NCBI GenBank assembly: GCA_030062745.1
Contig: CP099839.1
Coordinates: 5,001-69,000, forward strand
From: Capitulum mitella
Taxonomy: Eukaryota; Arthropoda; Thecostraca; Pollicipedomorpha; Pollicipedidae
Length of the DNA: 64,000 nt
Direction: 5' to 3'
Shown here: positions 23,845 through 55,365 of the stretch, in pieces
Layout of the letters: every line of letters starts with the position of its first letter
Numbering within the stretch: position 1 is the first letter of the stretch
Program-made: the position numbers and the translations under genes
Notes under the pieces: generated by a model
Databases searched by the model: none
Seen by the model: the letters and a program-made list of their open reading frames with translations, nothing else
What the model was told of the DNA's origin: nothing

Positions 23845-24641
23845 GTCAGTCCCTCTCCTCCCTCCCCCCCCGGCGGCAGGATGAACGGGCTGGATCGGCG
23901 GGACGGTTCGGGTTCCAGCTGCACCAGATGTCTGGTGCATCTGGTTCATCCAGTCAGCATGAAATGGTGCAAACTAGTATTCCGTTTTACAACTGATCCG
24001 AACCTTGGCTCCTGGTTTTGATGCGCGGACAAAAAACGGCGAACCCGTGATGTGTTATTTAATGTTGCTTCTCAAACGACTCGATATTCAGCATTCCTTT
24101 GCTTGTTTATTGCCAACGGCAGATGGATGGACTGCCTGTGCAGCTCTGTTTACTATCGTTGAGGTAGATTCCAGGCACCCGACTGATCTTGAAGGCGTTT
24201 GTTTAAGATACGTTGCGTCGTTATGAAGCAGTGCGTTGCGTTTCTGACGTGCTGGCTGTTTTAAGACCCAGTTTGCCACGGCCTCGGCAGCTAAAGGATT
24301 TGTTTCTACACTAGGTACGGGTGTTGTCGTGACATGTGTCTTACTTCAGTTACGGCCACCATTGTGTGCCAGCTGACATTTCAGTGACAGCCATTATTTT
24401 TTTCGAACTAGTGTGCTTAGATGGACCGGATGTGGATTGATGGTTAGGACAACAGAAAAAATAAAATATCCACGCTCTCAAACCATTGTGAAACTGATTC
24501 AGCCAACTGACGGATTCAACCCCCCTGAGTTCATCCCTGAAAACCGTCTGAAATTTCTGTAATTATCATCTTTGGAAGCCAGAAAATGCATTCTGCAATG
24601 GATCGGGCTTAATACGCTTCATACGTTCCTGTTCAGTGCAG

Positions 24642-24775
24642 GTGCTTTCCGCGTCTCTGGAAGCTGCGACGCGCTCCCTCACCATCCCGCACGCTGTGGG
24701 CTCGGAGCTGAATGGCGCCACGGAGGCGGATATGCAGCGGGCCTCTGTGGGAGGCCTGGTCGCGAGCTTTGTCTG
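24642..24775 (+). CDS. Possible additional exon, unassigned
   Basis: An open segment lies between tcagtgcag|gtgctt and gtctg|gtagcg, encoding SASLEAATRSLTIPHAVG and about 25 more residues with a plausible protein composition. It starts in phase 0 and ends in phase 2, so it could feed SRPK exon 2 but cannot follow exon 1a directly. I recognise no family. It may be chance. Confidence 0.25.
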
Positions 24776-25814
24776 GTAGCGTCGACCGAGGGAAAGATCC
24801 TGCCTTAAGTTTCTCACCCTCACCCGAGCCGAAGCCGGTCTTAAGCGTTTTGCGCCTCGATTTCGCCGTATCGTGTTCCATTTCTCTGAGAAATTGGAGT
24901 GGGCCCGTTTTTCCCGAGCGTGGAAAACGTCACACCGCCTCCTTCAGAAGGGGGCTTTTTGCCGGGTCCGCGGACGCGCCTGCTCCACTGCTGGACGCCG
25001 GCTCTGGTGCGGGTCTGTCCGTCGGCTGATGATCGTCGTCAAGATCGGCCGGGGCGGGCGCCACCGGTGCCGCCACCTCGGGTGGCGGGTGCGGCCGCTG
25101 TGACCGGGGACAGTGAGCGCTGCAGGGTGCAGACGCGGCCCTGGACAGCACGGGCCCGTCAGAGATGTTCCAGTGCCCGGCTCGGGTGCTTTACACGGCT
25201 GTCGGCGAGGTTTTTAGCCGTCCGGCCGGGATGCTTCGCTGCTCGTTTGTGGTGTGCGTTTCGCTAGTTTCGGTGTGCGTTTGCGGGTGTGTATTACGAG
25301 CGTTCGGGTTGGCGTGACCGTAGAGGGCCTGTGAGCGTGGACCCGTGACGGTAACGCCCTCCGTAACCCCCCCCCCCCCACGGCGGGCGGGCCTAGCGGG
25401 CTGCGGTACCTGCGGTGGATACGGTGCTGACTGTCATGTGCGTGATGCTAATTACACGCGGCGTGGCTGAGGTCGGGACCGGAGCTGGCCGCTCCCGGTG
25501 CAGCCCGCCGGACACAGACGGCCGGCAGAGGCTGGCCTGGGCGTCAGGAGTCAGTCTGTGGAGCTTGTCTGGATTCGCCAGGGCGTTTGTGGACAGCGCG
25601 TAGATCCGCCATCTGTCCTGTTTTTTTTTTGTTTTTTTTTGCGCAATATGAACCTTTGAGTGTGGCATGCACTCTTTCGTCCCCGTTTTTATCCATTCTT
25701 ATTCTCAAACCCCTTCTATCCGGTACATATAAGTGCTCCTGTTATCGCATAACTCAGCAATGGTCGGTACTGACCGGAAGAGCTCTGTCTTAAACCACAA
25801 ATCACCAGGGTGGA

Positions 25815-26110
25815 CTGTTTGTGGATTCATGAGCGAGGTCCCATCTGTGGATACCCCCTGTATCCAGCAGGGAAGTCCGGGCTTTGGTGGTCCCTTCGGT
25901 ACCCCCCATCTAACAGAGAGGTCCTGTCTATAAATCCCTCTAGGGCCCATCATGGAGGCATCTCTGGACACCCCCTGTACCCAGCAGAGCGGTCCTGTCT
26001 TTGGACCCCTCCTTGGCCCACCATGGAGGTCCCTTCTGCGGGTGCCCCTTGTCCCCAGCAGAGAGATCCATCTTGGGCCCCTCCTGGGTGCCATCAGGGA
26101 GGTCCCGTCT
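25815..26110 (+). repeat. Degenerate ~50-bp minisatellite
   Basis: About five to six diverged units share a gaggtccc(atctgtgg)...ccccctgta(t/c)cccagcaga pattern. It lies in the presumed SRPK 5' intron just upstream of exon 1b. Confidence 0.65.
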
Positions 26111-26511
26111 GTGAACGCGGCGGGAAGCGCGGTGGGGCGCGGTCGGTCCGCCGGCCTTTGTTCGGGACGGTGTATCCGCGGGCGGAGCGGGACTCGGCCG
26201 CCGTGTCGGCCCTGTTTACGTGCTGTCGGCCGCGTGGACGGGCCCGCCGGCGGCGCTGCCGGGCCGGCGCTCAGCTGGGCGGCCGACAGCGCTGACCTTG
26301 CTCCGCCAGCGGCGGCCGCCAACGAAGCCCTGTCGCTGACGTGCGCCTGCTATTTCTGCCGGCCGGGCCGGGAAGCGGCTTGTCCAGCGTCGCCGGCGGC
26401 CAATGTGTGCGGCGATATTCGAGAGCGGCGGCTGGCGCGCCTCCAGTAACGCGGCCGCGCGGCGCGACAGCGACTCGGCGCGGCCGGCAGTCGCGGCGTC
26501 GGCCGGCTGCC

Positions 26512-28199
26512 ATGCTGCCGCCATGGCCGGCGCTGGGCGCTGTGCTGGCCGTTTCGGCGCTGTTGGCCGTGGCCGCGGTGGCCGCGGAGCTGGGTCTGGG
26601 GCTGCTGGAGGCGGCGCTGGCCGGCCGCGCCGCCGGCCAAGGTCGCGGCCGGCCGGCTGAGGCGCCGCCCCGGCCCGGCCGGCCGGCCGCCAGTCGGCGG
26701 TCGGCGCCCGTCCCGCCGGCCCGGGCCGCCGCCCGTCCGGCCATGGTGCCGCCCCCGACACCGCCACCACCTCCGCCGCCGACGGGCGGGCCGGTGGTGT
26801 CCAGAGGCGGGCCGTGCTGCGGCCTCGACTGCCATCCAGCCGTGCTGCAGTACGCCGAACGGCTGGTGCGCGACGTGATCACGTGTGCCGTGCATGGCCT
26901 GCACGGTGAAGGCGGCGGATGCCGGGCCGCCGCCGAGGCCGAACCCGAGCCCGGGCAGTGCGGCCAGCCGACAGACTGCTGCCGCCGGCCGGTCTCCGGC
27001 CCGGACGCGGCCGACGGCGACCGGCCGACGTCCGGTCGGACCGCCGACGCCCTGGACGGAGGGTCGCCTCGGCCAGAGACAGCGCCGTGCGAGCGACCGG
27101 CGCCCACCCCGGCGGCGGCGGAGGTATGTGACCGGCCGGCGTCCGAGCCAGCAACCGGCGGGCCAGCGCGGCCGCCGTCGAGCGTCGCCGCTGAAATCAG
27201 TGGCCGGCCGGCGAGCGCTGCTGCCGAAACCAGGGACCGGCCGGCGAGCACTGCTGCCGAAATCAGTGATGATCCGTCGAGCTTCGCCGCTGAAATCAGG
27301 GACCAGCCGTCGAGCTCCGTTGCGGAAATCAGTGACCAGAAGTCGAGCTCCGCAGGCAGAGTCGTAGGCCAGGCGTCGAGCTCCGTTGCCGAAATCAGTG
27401 ACCGGGCATCAAGCCGTGATGAAGCCGTACGGCACGATCGGCCGGCCTCCCTCCCGGCCTCAGAGTCGCGTGATCAGGAACCCGCCGGCGCCGTGACTGG
27501 AACGTGTGCCCCGCCTCCCAGCAGCTTCCCGGAGGAGGCGCTCAAGTCGCCGGCGCGTGCCGAGCCGGCCGGACTGTCACCGGATCAGCTGTCCGGCCGG
27601 GCCGCGGACGAGACGTCGCTGGCCGGCCCCAGTTCTGGGGCGGTGCGTGAGCCGCCAGTCCGGGCGGACACTGCCGAGCTGGAGTCCGGGGAACGCCGGT
27701 CCCCGGCGGGTCCGCCGGCGGCCGACGCCTCGCGGCCCGTCCAGCCGGCGGCCGAGGCGGGGCCGGCGGCCGGCGGCGGCCGGCACGCGGTCGACTGCGC
27801 GGCGCCCATCGATCGGCCGCCGCCGCCGCCGCCGCGGCCGCCGGCGCCGCTCTGGAGCCGGCAGTCGACGGCCGTCATCCCGCGCTGCTGCGCCGACGCC
27901 TACGGCCGGCCGGGCGGGCCGCGGCGCGCCACGCTGGCCGGCGAGCAGGCGGCGCCGGACGGCTCGTCCGGCTCGGAGCCATTCGCCTCCTGCGCCGAGG
28001 AGGCGCCGGCCTCGGCGCCGGCGGCGGCCGCCTCGCCGCCGGAGCGCGCCGAGCCGAGCTCGGAGGCGGCCAGCACCGACTGCGACCTGCTGGACGTGGA
28101 CGAGCTCTCGCTGGACCAGGAGCTGGCTCAGGTGGTCAGCGGCGGCGGCCGAGGCCTGCGCGACGACGTCCTCGACGAGATCCTGGCCACTGCCGGCAG
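26512..28199 (+). CDS. Large candidate SRPK 5' exon 1b: membrane-anchor and AKAP-like protein segment
   Basis: One uninterrupted frame of 562 codons from ATG 26,512 to the donor ggcag|gtactg. Residues 1-~35 are strongly hydrophobic (starting MLPPWPALGAVLAVSALLAV), like a signal anchor. A Pro-run follows, and then AVLQYAERLVRDVITCAVHG, an amphipathic helix of the pattern seen in PKA regulatory-subunit anchoring proteins. The middle has 15-residue repeats (27,170-27,420) rich in AEISD/RPAS, and the end is acidic (DLLDVDELSLDQEL). The exon ends in phase 2 with ag, so it joins in frame to SRPK exon 2 at 36,514. It could instead be the first exon of an AKAP1-like gene, but no KH or Tudor exon follows. 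The region is GC-rich, so long open frames also occur by chance on the other strand. Confidence 0.5.
27170..27420 (+). repeat. 45-bp coding repeats within exon 1b
   Basis: About five units of 45 bp (15 codons) carry the core gccgaaatcagtgac and diverge by substitutions that keep the frame open. Confidence 0.75.
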
Positions 28200-31100
28200 G
28201 TACTGCCGGGCGGCCGCCGCCCGGAGAGATCGGCCTTGGGCAGGGGTCTCGGGTGAACGGCCAGGGGCTTGCAACGACCCGGCCGCATTCCTTCCACCGT
28301 CCTGTTTTCATGGATATCTCTGATCCTTCGGTGATTTGCCCTTGCATGATTGGGCCGTGCAAAGTCCAAATGGGACTCTGACGTCACCACCCAGGGTACT
28401 CGTCGCCGGCCTGCTGTACAGTTGGCTGTCTTGGCATCCCCACTATCTCAGGCTGTCGAGTCTTCCGTGTTTGTCACCAGCATCTCCGGAATGCTGTTGT
28501 CAAGCAAGTTTTTATGCTAGCGACGTTCTTTCATGCGGTCTTTTACGAAGCTTCCGTGTACACGACGCCTGTCAGCCGCCGCTGCCGTGCGTGAAACACC
28601 GGGCCAGCTTTTTACCTGCACTGCCTACGGCCCGGCCACGCGCCGCTTGCGGCATTCAACCGTCGCGGCGGTACATCTACGGGCCGGAGGCGCCGGCGGA
28701 CGGCCCGGTGGCCGGGGCCGTACGGGCCGGCGTTCACGTGGGAGCCAGGGATAGAATCCTTTCGCTGGCGATGCGCCAGGAGAAATATTGACCGCGCGAG
28801 CTTTAAAGACCCCCCCTCTCCTCCCGGCATCATGCCCCGGCGGACGCTTCGACCCACTTTGGCTGCCGGCGCCTGAAAGGATCGAGGGCCTGGGGTGCCG
28901 CCGGTGTCCCTGGTTACCGCTTTGAGCGCTTTTGGTCGGCGTCTCAGTCTTACTAAAGCAACCCCATAAGAATGGGCTCTGTGCTTCGCGGCGGATGTCG
29001 AGTTCACCATCAGCTCGATGGAAAGCTTTTGTCCGCGGCCGACCTGCCGCGCAGCCGCCTACGCACACCAGCCGCTCATTCCCGTTTCAAGCAGCGGTCT
29101 GGCTTGTAAAGCCGGTTTCCGGCCGTTGTCCGTCGTACAGTGGGCGATATTGCGTCATGACGGTCAATGGGCGCCGTGCAACTACGCGGCGGGCGCGCCC
29201 TCGATTTCCAGTAACCAGCCGGCCTGACTTCTTTGGTCTCAAGTTACCCATTTCCCGGTAATGTGAGTTGGTGATCTGCCCTTTCCCTCGGGCACTGTTG
29301 GGTGCCAACTTTCCCGTCTTAATACCAGCGAGTTTGCGGCGTTTGTGTGCCGTTTCTGTGACGAAGATGCTCCATCGTTGCCCCTCGCCACTATTGCCCG
29401 CATCCACAGCATGTTAAGATCAGTCGTACTGCCATTTTAACATAATCTCATACTGCGTCATTTCTATGGTTACGACAAATTACTGCCAGATATTCTTGCT
29501 AGGGTGATCGAAGCACTCTTTGACGAGTGCGGTTTGTCCGTTGTGAGGGCTCCGTGATGCCGATTCTTTGTTTGGCAGCGCCACGTGGACGAGGTGAAAA
29601 CGGCCTTTGTTAGGCGAATGCCCGTTTTGGGACGTTTCCATGGTTGTCGTCTCCTTAAACGGATACAGTCTCCCGGGTTGTCTGATACCGGTCAGGAGCT
29701 CCTGGACGGGCATATGAGGACAAAAAGTCCTGGATGTCATGTGTTCCTGTTACGATATGTTTGTATTCTTGTGTGTCATTGTTATTGTTATGAAAGAAAA
29801 CCCGAGCTGTCCGTCTCTCTGGTGCGTCTCGATCCACCTTGTGACGTGTATATCTTCCAGGATAGGCATCCTCAGATGATCTGGTCTGCCGGCGAGGGAA
29901 CGATCCCTTGGAAGCGGAGCCTCCTTGTCAGGGCACGGTTCCTGGCTGTTGCCCCCCCCCCCCGCCGGATCATGTGATCCCAACTGCGGCGTCTCCTGTT
30001 GGCACCCTTGCTGTGGCGGCGGCCCGTCCCGAAGCCGCCGGGTCGGCCGGGAGCGTCGTGCCAGCTCTGCGCGGCGTTACGGCCGGCGAACTTTCCGCCT
30101 TATCGACGAGTCGGACCGCCTCCGCCGGTCGATACACGCAGCGGCGACGGCCGGCGTCAACTGGCCGGCCGGCGCCGTCTTTGTCGGCGGCCCGGCCCCG
30201 GCCGGGTACCTGAGCCGCTCAGAGGGCCGGCAACAGGATCAGGCGGCTGGCCGCGCCACCTTCAACTGGAGAGCTCTGTCCGGGTGGGCTCAGGCCTGGT
30301 GCGCAGATGTGGCCATTGTTTCTGGAGTGGGTCATGGATCCCATTGGATGAGCTGGAGCGTCTTTTTTGTGCTTATCTGGGACTGCGCAGCGTGAGGAAT
30401 GGTTCACATTTCAGCGCGGTCTCCGGAGGTTTATTTCTTGTTTTTACCAGTCGAGCTGGTCTCCGACGCGCCGCTCAGGGGGAGGGGGCTGCGTTTGTGC
30501 GTGTTTGGCTCTCTCCCGGGACACCGTCCGGTGACCATGACACCGGCCGACTGAGCCGCCGGGCGGGCTGTCACCAGCTGGGCCCGGTCGCCAACTGTCT
30601 CGTAAGCAGCACAATTATAGCGCCGGCCGCAGCCGTTTGCACAGCTGTCGAGCCGGCCCAGCCCGACCCGGCCCGGCGTGGCGGACGTCGAGCGTCTGGG
30701 CTGAACGGGCTGGCTTCGGGCTGCTGAGCTCCGGCGACTCACCGGGGACCGGAAATTGGGCGGAGGGAAACTCGTATGGCCCACCCGGAATCGGAGACTG
30801 TACTGAGGGAGCTTGCATAACCCACGGGGGGCCGGAGACCGGGGACCTTGTATGACCTACCCGAGACCGGAGACGGGACTGAGGGAGTTCTGACAGGACA
30901 CTGGGGAGGGACAAGCGTGTGGAGAAGACGTTGGCGGCTGCGGCGGGGGCGGTCACTAGAGGAATCAGTGGGGCGTTCCGAAGCTGCTCCCGTTGGACTG
31001 GCCGCCAGCTCACGTGGCTGCTATCTGATGAAACGCCGGCGGCCACCTGGGCCGACGCAGGCCCGCCAATACGCCGGTTTTGGGCCCTGGCCTGGACGCG

Positions 31101-32768
31101 TGGGTGTAACTTATGGTTCCGACGCACTAGCGGCATCGTGACGTCGCTCTCCTGCTTGCGCGGATCTTCCTATTTTGGCCTCGTTTTGAAGGCCAGCGTG
31201 GAGGGGATACGTTGGTCGCAGTACAGGCCAGGCGTTCGATCTTGAGTAGGGAAGCACGGCAGTCTCGATCGGGCGTCGTGGAGATGATGGACGGTCTCGG
31301 CGTCCCGCGGAGCGTGAGAAGCCGCGCCCCGGCTGGGATCAGACGGCGGCCGGGACCCGGAGGAGTGGCCCGCGGACGAGCCGGGGTGAGATGTTAAGCA
31401 GGGACGGCGGTCGAGCGACCCCGGCTCGTGTGAGTCGCCGGCAGCGATGTGAGATCTGTGGTGGCGAAGATGAGGTGCGGCTTGGCCCGGAAAACAGGCC
31501 TGTTCTTTGAGTTCTTGTTGGGTTCATTTTGTGTTGAATCCTCCGCAGATTGAATGGAGTTGCCGATTTGCCAGTTATCGATCGTCTGCTGACCTTGCTA
31601 AGTCGGCCTAATTTACGTTATTCTGTTCACGTGTTGTTATGCGATGGGAAGCATACAGTCATCAGCTTAGAACAGTTGCAGATCTCAGCAAAGCCTAAGA
31701 TAAATATGCAACCTTATCGTTGAGAAAAAAATCGTCTCTGTTGACCTGGTCTTGACCATTCACGTTGCTTGCTTAACGACCTATGAATGGCTTGGTACAA
31801 GGTGGTCCCGAAATGGACTCGGAACACAGGTCTTCTGGACAGGGAGGAAGGGGAGGACCAGAACATTGAATGATTCGCGCAGAACGCGCCGCCGCTTCTG
31901 GAGCGGCGGCGCGGAGGCGGCTTGTGGCGGATCCGAGTCCGGGTGATCCCATTTGGCGTCATTGCCGCCGTCTGCCGGCCGGGCGGCGGCCGGCGCCGGC
32001 AGTCTATTACTGTAGACGTCTGACGGTCCCGGCCAGTGCAAATAAATCCGGCGTTCGGCACGGCAAGGTCGGCCGAGATTCCGGGCCCGAATGACGTCAG
32101 AGTCGGAGTCGTCGACCGCCGGAGAGGTCGAACGTGTAAACAGGCCCACAGGCCCCGGCGGGACCGGCGGCGTCTACAGCCGATCTCAACTGGCGCCGGG
32201 ACGCAGCGGTTCGCCGACGCAGTTGCTGAAGAGCCTGACAGGTGCCCGTCTGATAAGACGTTTGCATGTAGGCCTTGAGGAATAATTAATGGTCCCATGG
32301 CCGAATCCGACATGGCTGAAGTCATTATTTTATAAAGTTTGTTTTTTTGTTGCAGTCAGTTCGGCCTTGACGGTACATGCAGCTGTTCCCTTTGGTAAAG
32401 AAGAAGTGGGGCAGGTAGATTGTAGTTCCGAACAGCGTGCTTCGCAGCATGCTGTCATTGCTTTGTCTTCGACCACAGATTCATCTGCAGAAACAACAAG
32501 CTTGCCATTCTGTCCGTAGATCATTTTTCCCTGATGTAGGCCAGTTAATGGATGGATTGAAGCGGCGAATGGAAAAAGATAATGTCAAACGTCGTGACCG
32601 GCTGGTCAACTTCGTCGGATCTTTATTTCTGGGGCTCAGGCTATCACCAGCTGTAAGCGCCTATCTTCGTTAGGACATTCTTGTTACTAGTTACCGCCTT
32701 TCAATGAACATCCCTCGTTTGTGTTCCTGGCGTCGTTCTGGCGAGGCTTGACATTTGCTCACACGTAC
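28200..32768. other. GC-rich presumed SRPK intron
   Basis: Several long open frames occur on both strands (for example 29,925-30,395 and 29,999-30,727), as expected in GC-rich DNA, but none shows a recognisable domain or convincing exon boundaries. There is a C-run at about 29,952-29,963. I call no gene here. Confidence 0.45.
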
Positions 32769-33577
32769 GGCAGCCACCAGCGTTTTGTCGTCCTGATCTC
32801 GCCTGTGATCAAGTCAGGTTTTCTGGTCGCGAGCATGCTGCTGTCTCTGACTGCCATCGCACGAGGGAGCCACCAGCGTTTTGTCGTCCTGATCTCGCCT
32901 GTGATCAAGTCAGGTTTTCTGGTCGCGAGCATGCTGCTGTCTCTGACTGCCATCGCACGAGGGAGCCACCAGCGTTTTGTCGTCCTGATCTCGCCTGTGA
33001 TCATGTCAGGTTTTCTGGTCGCGAGCATGCTGCTGTCTCTGACTGCCATCGCACGAGGGAGCCACCAGCGTTTTGTCGTCCTGATCTCGCCTGTGATCAT
33101 GTCAGGTTTTCTGGTCGCGAGCATGCTGCTGTCTCTGACTGCCATCGCACGAGGGAGCCACCAGCGTTTGGTCGTCCTGATCTCGCCTGTGATCATGTCA
33201 GGTTTTGTGGTCGCGAACATGCTGCTGTCTCTGACTGCCACCTGATCTCGCCTGTGATCATGTCAGGTTTTCTGGTCGCGAGCATGCTGCTGTCTCTGAC
33301 TGCCACCTGATCTCGCCTGTGACCAGGTCAGGTTTTCTGGTCGCGAGCATGCTGCTGTCTCTGACTGCCACCTGATCTCGCCTGTGATCAGGTCAGGTTT
33401 TCTGGTCGCGAGCATGCTGCTGTCTCTGACTGCCACCTGATCTCGCCTGTGATCATGTCAGGTTTTCTGGTCGCGAGCATGCTGCTGTCTCTGACTGCCA
33501 CCTGATCTCGCCTGTGATCAGGTCAGGTTTTCTGGTCGCGAGCATGCTGCTGTCTCTGACTGCCATCGCACGAGGCA
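32769..33577 (+). repeat. Minisatellite: 96-bp units then 65-bp deletion units
   Basis: About five 96-bp units (copies starting gccaccagcgtttt at 32,773, 32,869, 32,965 and so on) are followed by about five units of 65 bp (starting cctgatctcgcc at 33,241, 33,306 and so on) that lack a 31-bp block containing atcgcacgagggagccacc. The last unit returns to the longer form. Because 96 is divisible by three, a 32-residue repeat is open on both strands. The plus version is hydrophobic (FLVASMLLSLTAIARG), but it has no start context or splice support. Confidence 0.92.
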
Positions 33578-33948
33578 GCCACCGAAGCTTTTTTATCGGC
33601 TTTTTTACGCGGTGCGTCTCTCGCTGGCCGCTGTTACCTCTGTACAGACGAGGCTCTGGATCGTAGTGAACTTTGCAAGGTACGTCCCCTGGCGACGGCT
33701 GCCTCAGCTGACGCGGACGATGATTCCGCCGGTGACCGCTGCGGTCTCGGGCGTCTCCGTTGGCGCGGCGCCGGTGCGCGTGTCGCCGCCGACCGACGCC
33801 GGAACGGCGGTCCGGCGTCGGGACGGGCCGGCACGTCCGAGCGGCCGACTGACGGCTGCCACCTGTGACCTTATCACGGCCGCGGCTGTGTCAGAACAGC
33901 GTCCTGTCGGCCCGGCCGGCCGTCGCAGAGCCACGCGGCCGGTCAGGC

Positions 33949-54310
<20,362 letters not shown>

Positions 54311-54583
54311 CCTGGCGCCGCGCCGCCGCACATTCCGCGCCGCCTGCACCTCTTGTGATAGGGTGGCATCCACCCGCCGGCCGGCCGGCACTAGTTTTGT
54401 ACGGCGGCTCGCCGGGCGCGACCAGACCGGCCGGCCGCCCGCCTAGCTCGGTGTGTCAGTCCTGGCCCGCGGCGCCGCCCGCCGCACCGGCCACCGCGGC
54501 CCCCAGTCAGCTTGTTCTCCTTTCCAGCCGGTTCATGTTCACTTAGAGTTAAGTTGCTGTTTGAGAACCCGAATCAATAGTGT

Positions 54584-54591
54584 TTAATAAA
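54584..54591. terminator. Overlapping polyadenylation signals for both strands
   Basis: tttaataaa gives AATAAA on the plus strand (54,586-54,591), 276 bp after the SRPK stop. The same bases read on the minus strand give ATTAAA, which could serve convergent GCN1 transcripts reaching this point. Confidence 0.6.
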
Positions 54592-54699
54592 AAATTCGAC
54601 TTAAGGAGCGCGCTGTTTCGGCTCGGCGTCGGGGCGCGGCGGGGCGGTGGGGTGCGCGGACTGGACGGTGCTTCTCAAGGGCGTCCGAGCGGCGGTATG

Positions 54700-54870
54700 A
54701 TGCCGCCGCCGTGGCTGAGTGCATAGTACTCGGGGCTGGTAATCTGAAGCATGGCCGTTGTCTGGGTCCGATTCCCGGAGTGTTGCTAGTGCTTTCCGGA
54801 CGTCATTCAGCCACGGCGCGGCCGTGCCGTGCGATCCCCGGCACGTTAAACACCGCTCCGTACGTTAAAT
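54700..54870 (+). repeat. tRNA-derived SINE-like sequence
   Basis: ccgtggctgagtgcatagtac resembles an RNA polymerase III box A of a Ser/Leu-type tRNA, and ggtccgattcc about 50 bases later resembles box B. The tRNA-like head lacks full stem pairing and is followed by a non-tRNA body with gcacgttaaacacc, as in arthropod SINEs. It lies between the convergent SRPK and GCN1 3' ends. Confidence 0.55.
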
Positions 54871-55236
54871 AGTCTCGTAATTAAACAATCATGTCCCTGG
54901 GTCAGTTCAATGGAAATCAGCTCGCCGGCAAACTCCAAGAACGACGGGACGGGCGTAGTTCTGACAAATGAACAAAAGTAAAGGAGCGCTAATGGCTCTG
55001 CATACAATGAAGGCAATTAGCGAGGATAATAAAAATAAGATCTTAATTCATCGCTAGACTAACCAGACATCATCACGTGTTACCAGCCACGGCAGCCACT
55101 GGCGTTCCCGAGTCTCACGGCACGACACGCTGCAAGTAAACAAGCTTGTATTTCGATTGACGAATCCCACCAGCGTGCAACATCCCTCTGGCTGCGCCCC
55201 GCCCCCGGGCCGGGCCGAGCCGGCTGCGGCCGGCGA
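54871..55236. other. Intergenic or GCN1 3' UTR
   Basis: AT-rich towards the left. It probably contains the GCN1 3' UTR on the minus strand. No coding sequence is visible. Confidence 0.5.
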
Positions 55237-55365
55237 TCAGCTGAGCACCGTGTCGTCCAGGTCGTCCACCTGCTGGCCGGAGAGCACGGCATCCTTCCGC
55301 AGCACCTTGCTGATCACCTCCTGCAGCGAGTCGCGCGCGCCAGTGTCCAGCAGCGCCAGCATCTC
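55237..55365 (-). CDS. GCN1: GCN1 last exon
   Basis: The acceptor (minus) is ggccgcag|gagatg. It encodes EMLALLDTGARDSLQEVISK and then VLRKDAVLSG to LDDTVLS and the stop at 55,237-55,239. The ending matches animal GCN1. Confidence 0.95.
   Translation of the reverse strand, partial: EMLALLDTGARDSLQEVISKVLRKDAVLSGQQVDDLDDTVLS

Noticed and set aside
26271-27251. 326-codon minus-strand frame opposite exon 1b
   Set aside because: Its composition is typical of the shadow of a GC-rich coding frame (Ala/Gly/Arg/Pro). It lacks any domain, while the plus frame has a hydrophobic start, helix and clean donor.
27506-28381. 291-codon plus-strand frame overlapping exon 1b
   Set aside because: It is Arg/Pro-rich shadow sequence in another frame, passing through the exon 1b donor.
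29925-30727. Long overlapping open frames as an additional gene
   Set aside because: GC-rich DNA with several overlapping frames, none with recognisable domains or splice support.
32721-33245. 174-codon hydrophobic repeat protein
   Set aside because: It is produced by a 96-bp minisatellite and is equally open on the other strand. No start or splice context.
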